Below are positions 56,856 through 64,000 of a DNA stretch of 64,000 bases, in pieces. Under the pieces are notes generated by a model. The model was not told where the DNA came from. It searched no databases and saw only the letters and a program-made list of their open reading frames with translations. Made by a program: the position numbers and the translations under genes. Source of the stretch: Primula veris (Eukaryota; Streptophyta; Magnoliopsida; Ericales; Primulaceae); the NCBI GenBank assembly GCA_963682055.1, contig OY821745.1, positions 10,857,501 to 10,921,500 on the forward strand, given 5' to 3'. Every line of letters starts with the position of its first letter. Position 1 is the first letter of the stretch.

Positions 56856-59800
56856 TGAGAATAGAGGTAAATTAAACACACTTCCAGAGAAAGGAATTTT
56901 ATGGCAACCTCTAGAAATTTTCTCCCGTAAGATTGAAGATTTTCCAATTCTGTTGAAAAGTATTCTTAGATTGGATGCAAATTCTAACCCTAATTTAAGA
57001 TGGTAACAAAGGTTTTTGATAGGGTTCTCTCAAGCTCTATATTGATGGACCGTCTGTAGACTCCTATCCCTGGCCGCCGCCCGCCTCGGGGTAGGTGTGA
57101 TGCTTTGCTACCCCTTTACTTGCGGGCTTACGTTATGGTATTCCGACCGTCTCCCCCTTTTCGGATCAGAACTCTTTTTCAGATTTTTCTTCTTCTTTCA
57201 CTTTTCTTCAATTTTCAATGGTGTGCCCCTCTTGCATGAAATGAGTACTAGATCTACTCATCCCCGCCTCTCTGATTCCGTGACTTACGAGTTTGGGTTC
57301 CCAAGGCTAGAAACAAATGAAAACCTAGTTTTTTTTTTTATTCTTTCTTAGCACTATAACTTTTTATTTTATTGAAGTTTTCATTGTTGAAGTTGATTTA
57401 ATCTGTAATAATATTATTACGACCATTAATTTTGAATGAAATTCAGGATTTATCCACCGATTTATATATATAAAAAAGGACCTTATGTATACTCAGATAT
57501 AGAGGAAATGATACACATGTATCATCTGAGGCGGATACAGTTGTTTTTATTAAAAGTAGTCCTTGAAGATTTTTCAAGTTTTCTTTTTCGTTTTGAAAGT
57601 TGTAATTTTTTTATTTTTCGTCTTCAAGATTTTTATTGTGACACTTTAGTAACACTTGTGGTGATGCTTTTTGTGGGGGTTTTTCTCACATTTCTAATTT
57701 CTCTATATTAATAAAGAAAATTATGCTACAGCCCCCCTCCCCCTATTTAAAAAATAATAATTTTTTGCAGTGCAATTTTTTTTAACGAAAGATAGCTATT
57801 TAGCTCCTCCATATTGAAATTTTAAAATTCATTCCTCCATTTACTAATTATGGCTCCGCCACTGCTCTAGTCAACATATTTAACTCTGTAAAAAAGTTTT
57901 GTTTCAAATGTTGTTTCTTTCAAATTGGGATCTGATATAAAATGGCCATTAATTGGAATTGAATCATAATCTCCCTTCATTTTTTATCACTTCATTTCTC
58001 GTTATACTCCTCCAATCTACGTCACATCACCATGCACTTTGAACCTTGGATGATATAACCTATAGATATTTTCTCAAATTACGCCCAGATCACTTCAATT
58101 CAGATTAATTCTATTGTCTAATGAAATTCAAACATTACAAAGCATAACAAATGAGATTTTATTTTTTATATAAATTGGTGGTTAACCCATTATTTAATTA
58201 ATAATCCATAACCACAACAACCTTATTCCAGGTGAAAAACTTCAACTAATAAAACTTTTAGTGCTAAAGAAAAAAACCTTTTTAGATTTCCATGTGTTCT
58301 TCTACGCACTTCAGTTTTAAAATTTTGACATATTGTGGCAGCAATTAATCATGTTCTTGTTGTCAATGGGTTGAATCTTTTGTCTTTCTCCGTAGTTCAC
58401 CCAGAGGGTTGTTTTTATAATTTAGTGATTGTTGATCACATCAGCAACACTTTCTTTGGAGCAAAACTTTGTTCTCGCTCTGCCTTTATTTTGAATGTAA
58501 GCTTCGGTTCTCCAACCAACATGCACCAAAAACGGTATGTTTGGTTGGAAAAACGCGTGTAGTTCCGTGGAGAGATACAACGCATCAAAATATGATCTAA
58601 ATGATCTAACCTTGGAAATCCCAAGAGGATTAGATCTACCGCTCGCTACGTACATTCAAGTATTCAAGTATTTAAGAACTTACACATTAACGATATTTAA
58701 TTACATTAATTATGTTTTTGTATTTAGTTCAAACATTTAACGATATTTTAATTACATTAAATTTTGGTAAGGTTATCGCGTTAGCACTTTGAAAGCCATT
58801 AAGTAAATGCATCATCGATGGGTCACCGGTTTTTACGAAAATTAAAAATAGGACGGGGGTTTCTGCCCAAAACTTTTATCATGCCCCTATCAATCTATGG
58901 TTTACCTTAATTTTTTTTAGTGATTTTTGGTGATTGAACGTGTTGTAATTTTTTAGTGATAGTTGTTTATCACTTTTCACGAGTGGATTGCATTAAGAAA
59001 GAAGCCACACGCAGCTCGTAAAAACTTAGTTTCGAATTCCAATAACTACATAAAAGTAAAATGAGCCAATATAAAGAAGAAGACAAGTTTGAAATTAAAA
59101 AGTATAATATAGAGAGAAGTAGCAATACGTACCATGGATTTTTTTGTGTGAAGTGAAATGAACATCGACCATTATGGGTCTCCTATCAACCCTCTCTTCA
59201 ACGATTCTCGGAACAAATTAAATTTGAAGTAGCCTGCAAATGAAAAACGATGTGTGTTATAATCACTGTAAACGTAAGGATCTATAGCGATATAGGATTT
59301 TCAAGTTATGCGGGATCAAATAGTAGTCTAAGAAAAAGATGTAGGTTTAGTACTACCAGCTGCATGCATTTGTATAGTTAATTATGATAATAATCTAGTC
59401 ATGTAAATAGGAGATAGGAGAGGTCCTAACTGAGCAGAGATGAGGACCCCCTCAGATTTAAGTGTTAGATAAAAGAACCTCTCAGACTCTTTATATAGGA
59501 GAGCTGAGGAGGTTTACATGGATCAAACACTAGGTTAGGACCCAAGACCCAAGTACATGTAGTAGGCCTAAATACATGCAGTATGACCAAATACAACCAT
59601 AAATAACATACAACACTCACCATTGGTTTACTTGAGTTATTCGTCTTGTCTTCATGTAGTGTAATGAGTCGAGTCGAAACATATGTTCATTCGCTAATGC
59701 CAACACATAAAAACCATAAGTTCGGAAAATCCAATGTGGAACAAAAACCGATGCTTAGGAGAAAAATGGTATTGCTGAATGATAAAGGCCGAAACACTAA

Positions 59801-62800
59801 GTGAGTGCGTATAAACTGACTATGAAACATGTGTCTCGTCAAAACATTGTCAAAGAAAACCCAGTGAATTTTTTTTTTTGGTCGAAGGACAAAAGAGTAC
59901 ACTATAAAACAGGTGTCTTTAATGTCATTTCGGTGGCATCGTGTTACCGCGATATTGTGTCGAGCTATACCATTCACAACAGATAAGATGTTCGTCCTAG
60001 CGCATTAGACCAAGTACAATGGTGCCTCTATTGTACTCATATATGAACATCATGGTTCGATATCTCTTCAACGTCACTCCAGGGACAAGATGGGGTTTGT
60101 ATCAATGGCTAGTTATGAAATGATCATGGGAGAATATGACGAATTAACGTCATGATGACTAAAGTAACACATTCTGGTGTAGTCTGAACCATGGACTTAG
60201 ATTCTATATTTACGGGACTCGATCTTCATGCCGAGTCATTACCTTATTATTCCCAAGATCCTTCATCTCGATGGGTGGATTGCTTCAAAAAACACGCAAT
60301 GGCATAATACTTGTCAAATATCCCAAGGTAATCAAGTACTCACTTAAGTGGGTATACCACATCCGCTCGGATTATTTCCATCTATATAGTGAACGTCTCT
60401 GTTAATTGAAAACGTGTTCCATGATTAGAAACTACTTGATTCAATCACATGAAGTCACACAACGACATTCATCTACATCTCTTTGTCTAAACCCCATAGA
60501 GATAAAACTGTGATCACAATCACATGCTGCATACTCAGTTTTTCGGAAACTAATAAACTTATAAAGTAGGGGATCGTTATAACGTCCATGAGGCAATAAA
60601 CCATCTCGTAATCAATTTAAAGGTGTGAGAGAAGTCTTGCGCTAATAGGCGAGCACTAATACAGTCTCATTATTCTCATCACTATTACTTATAAATAACC
60701 AAATAAACAAACTCGTTTAACATTGGTAGTGTTGGAGCTACAGGTCCGAACACTCTTTCGCTAAGAAGTCTACTTGGATTGCATGTTTCCATTATCCTAG
60801 TCAGTTCTACGTTGACTACAGGAAATGGAACAGAGTTCTGTGTCATAATTTGCTCATACTATCAGTCGTCACCGAATATATGAAAAAGTAATCAATGACA
60901 GTCTCCTTTCACTTCAATATTGTCTAAGATATCATGATCGACAGATATTTCGAGATTTTGAGGATGAGGAGGAATCACACATCTCCTTGATTCTTTATAA
61001 TCTCATGCGACAAACGAGTTTATTCACCTCTCCAGGGGCTAAACGAATTAAGAACTGGTCAATTTTCTCGTATCATGGTAAGTACGACAGACTAGACAGT
61101 CGAAAATAGCATCATTTGCTTGGCGGGTTCGGCCAAATCAACATGTTACAACATGAACACGGTGTCCGACATGGACGACTATCCTTGCAAGCATATTTGC
61201 AGCATATATAAATGATCTCGTGACATTTCATAGTCATTAAATGCAACTGGCACTTGACTAGACTTGGAGTCTCTACACACACTTATCATTGTGTGTAGTT
61301 TGGGAATCGAGTTAAGACTGAGTGGGTTAATGCCACGTTACTTCATGTTGTTCTTTTTCAACGGTAACATGAAAAATCTCTGTCTAACGGCGGGGAGTAC
61401 GGTCTTAGCAATTTCACTTTAGCTTATCATGCGGTAAAGGGATCACTTTCCAATGTTACTCTATCAAATGATAGGGAGGAGATTCATAATCGACATATGT
61501 CCCCGATTTTTCAGAAGTCTATATTTTGAACAATTTAGCGGCTTAGTCAAAATATTAAGTAAGCACTCAAGACACGAGTTAATATGTGACTTCTGGCTCA
61601 TAATTTCTGGCTCATATCAATTCTTTCATTACCTATTACCAGATATCACTTATTTTCTCGAATATATTATTACTCAACAAGGTACGGCAGGATCTGGGGT
61701 ATAAGGGCTCATTTTTGACAAATCAATTTGGTTTTACCAAAGATTTCGATTTGAAACGACAGGTCCAAAATCTATATCACTGAGGATTATTTAGGCAAAT
61801 AGTTGGTGAAATTATGCGGTACATTATTACCCACTATTTCTAGATAACCAACCACCCCACAAGTATTGCCTAAAGTTTCATAATTTAAATTTTAGTCACA
61901 TTTGTCAAAGGAATTTGCTAAAATAATACTTTAAATTGCTTTGAGAAGATTTCAAGAAACAAGCAAACCATAAACCAAAAGTATGATCTAAATAAAAAAA
62001 CAACATAATCCAAATGGAAAAATCATTATCCAGATGAGCGACAAATCAGCTCAATGATTTATCAAAATCATATAGAAAGTTATCAAACTATATTTGAGCC
62101 ACAAAATCGATGTTCTCAAGAGTTTACTTTCAATTAGATTTAACCACATTAGCTATGGCTTTTCATGCCTTACGATAGTTTTAAACTATTTAAGTCGTAG
62201 CCATGCATGGCATTTGCCATTTATAGCAGAGAATTGGCTCCTTAATCATTGTCTCTTGCTTTGGTATAATGGACCCTATTGTTCCTTTCAAGGACCGTAT
62301 TACAACCATATGTCTTCGGTTTTGACAATTGTCTAAATCTTGCTTGGCTACGCGAGCATCCGGCTCATGACAGTTTGAGACAAATAGCCCTTGTCTCGGT
62401 TCTCGATTCGATGAAAAATGTCATCGGGCAAACAATGCGCCGTTGATCCAATAAGATTAAATACTGCTCATCGGGGCAATTTTCTCATCCAAAAATAGAT
62501 GGACGATGATGAGCTAAATGAACATTGTAAATATAGATTCATGATACGTACTGCTTATGAAATAAGTTTCCAAGCTAGTAATTTTGGTTAATTATCACTC
62601 CAATTTGTCAATTTCAGAATATTGCTCAACATAGACGTTATCATGTCTCAAATGTGGCAGCAGAATAAAATCAACGTCTTAGATTTCATCTCGCGAGTAA
62701 CAACAAACTCGTGTTTTACTCATCAAAGATGGCATCCAAATTTTTTTGGGCATCACATGCTCACACATCAGGGTGACTAACATGTGCTGGCGAAAATAAC

Positions 62801-64000
62801 TCGCATAATCATTCATTTGGAAAGTATGCTTTGCGATTTACTCATCATAGATGTCATCCAACATGTGTTGGAAGTTCTGGATTAGTTATCATATAAAATG
62901 ATTGCTTTATATGTTTATGGTTTGCATAAGCACAAAACTTGGTTCGAAATGACAGGTTCGAAAACACTAGTTTTGCTTCTCAAATGAAAAGGTTCTCAAT
63001 GATTGAACGACATGCTGATACCGAGACACCGATTCGACGAAGCATACATCACTATATAAACACAATCGGGGAAATTATTATTTATTCTAACTTCTTTCGG
63101 TAGCTCTAATATTTACGACCAGGAAAGAAAGGGTGAGGGTGGTGGGCGCGAAATTCCTTAAAAACCGACTTCATTAGGATACCAAATATCCGCCAAAATC
63201 TTTCCTTAGCCATCGTAACATAATATGTGAGCCTAGTTGGAAAAAGATTCATAATTTTTCCAACTTAAATGCGAAAATATATGATTTCGTAAATTAACAT
63301 ATTATCCACATGTGTACATGGCAGTAAATAAATAATACATGGCCGTGATTAAATATTTAGATTGTACATGCTTACATGATTAACTAATATAGCAGACAAT
63401 CATAACAAAAATACTATAAATCACAGTTTCTACTAGTAAGATCTAATTAATCTATTATTTTTATATTGCCATATGCAAAGATTTTATTCATGCTAATTAC
63501 AATATGCAATAGGAGGATAAATTTATATGGAAACATATAAATATGTTCAATTAACATGAAATTTATATTCACTTGTCTTTTAATTAATTAGTATGCATGT
63601 GTGAGGTGTATATTGACCGAATATTGATATTAATCAAACATATATATTGTTTTGCATACAACTAATATACTACAGGGAGCAAAGAGTAATTTAAGTAAAC
63701 TGTTCTAGTTAAAGGGTTATTACATACTCAGTCCTTAATTACAGGAAAGTTGCAGTTTGGTCCTTAAGTAATTAGCAGATCAGTCTATAGTTTAAGCAAA
63801 TTACAAAATAGTACTACTGGTTTCAGTTCATCACATATTCAGTCCGACTTATAGTTATATGTTCATATGTACATGATTTTCAATTGATTACATGTTTAAA
63901 CATAGTCAGCATAGATCATGATTAGCTATTACAATTCTTAAAAAAATTATATGTATGCAGTAGGTATCAAACAAACGTGGTTGATGTCGGTGCAAACATG
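56856..64000. other. Non-coding remainder of block B copy 2 and right edge
   Basis: Colinear with 4810-12876 and equally without a supportable gene. 57258-57446 is a segment absent from copy 1. About 61590-61616 carries the duplicated TTCTGGCTCATA at the point where about 850 bp of copy 1 is missing. After 63857 the sequence is unique and unannotated. Confidence 0.55.

Larger units (their letters stand above)
51432..63857. repeat. Block B, copy 2
   Basis: Second copy of 3385-12876 with the indels described there. It contains the palindrome 52765-56855 and the solo LTR, of which copy 1 keeps only the right arm. Confidence 0.92.

Overview
This window is a repeat-dense, AT-rich stretch of a higher-plant nuclear genome, probably a eudicot; the species cannot be told from the sequence. 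Evidence for a plant: Ty1/copia elements with plant-type gag-pol, LINE pieces carrying zf-RVT and RVT_3-type RNase H domains, hAT remnants, and a truncated polyol/monosaccharide transporter (PLT-like) gene. I see no intact host gene, no rRNA or tRNA gene, no CRISPR array and no bacterial operon.

Layout. (1) Two direct duplications set the frame. Block A (1-2982) recurs at 27152-30133 and holds remnants of a Ty3/gypsy-like retropepsin. Block B (3385-12876) recurs at 51432-63857; it is long, mostly non-coding, and the copies differ by several large indels. (2) After block B lies a broken hAT transposase end (12946-13456). (3) 14121-25343 is a young copia complex with three LTRs: truncated LTR, 3' half of pol, LTR, complete gag-pol, LTR. 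It is flanked by one short target-site duplication. (4) 25699-26430 is an antisense LINE zf-RVT fragment. (5) 30134-34600 is mainly anonymous AT-rich DNA with a possible LTR-like stretch. (6) 34637-35641 is the 5'-truncated PLT-like transporter, followed 70 bp later by a 551-bp hAT MITE with perfect 8-bp target duplications and a 30-nt G run. (7) 37814-38480 and about 40320-40700 look like LINE 3' ends. (8) 40862-47338 is a second, older and defective copia element that lacks RNase H. (9) 49500-51390 is an A-rich tract, a 21-bp minisatellite and a T-rich tract. (10) The second copy of block B contains a roughly 2.5-kb palindrome centred near 55580, split by a 1552-bp solo LTR of the first copia family.

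How the parts relate: nearly all coding capacity is retrotransposon gag-pol. Both copia elements share the same order (TATA box in the LTR, variable tandem arrays, leader ending in TTTCAG just before the gag ATG, alanine-rich gag N-terminus, CCHC zinc knuckle, protease, integrase, RT, RNase H, GTGGGGGAT polypurine tract). The window mostly records transposition, LTR recombination, microhomology deletion and segmental duplication. The features most worth a second look are the three-LTR complex, the G-rich hypervariable LTR arrays, the palindrome with its solo LTR, and the A-rich/T-rich inverted structure.
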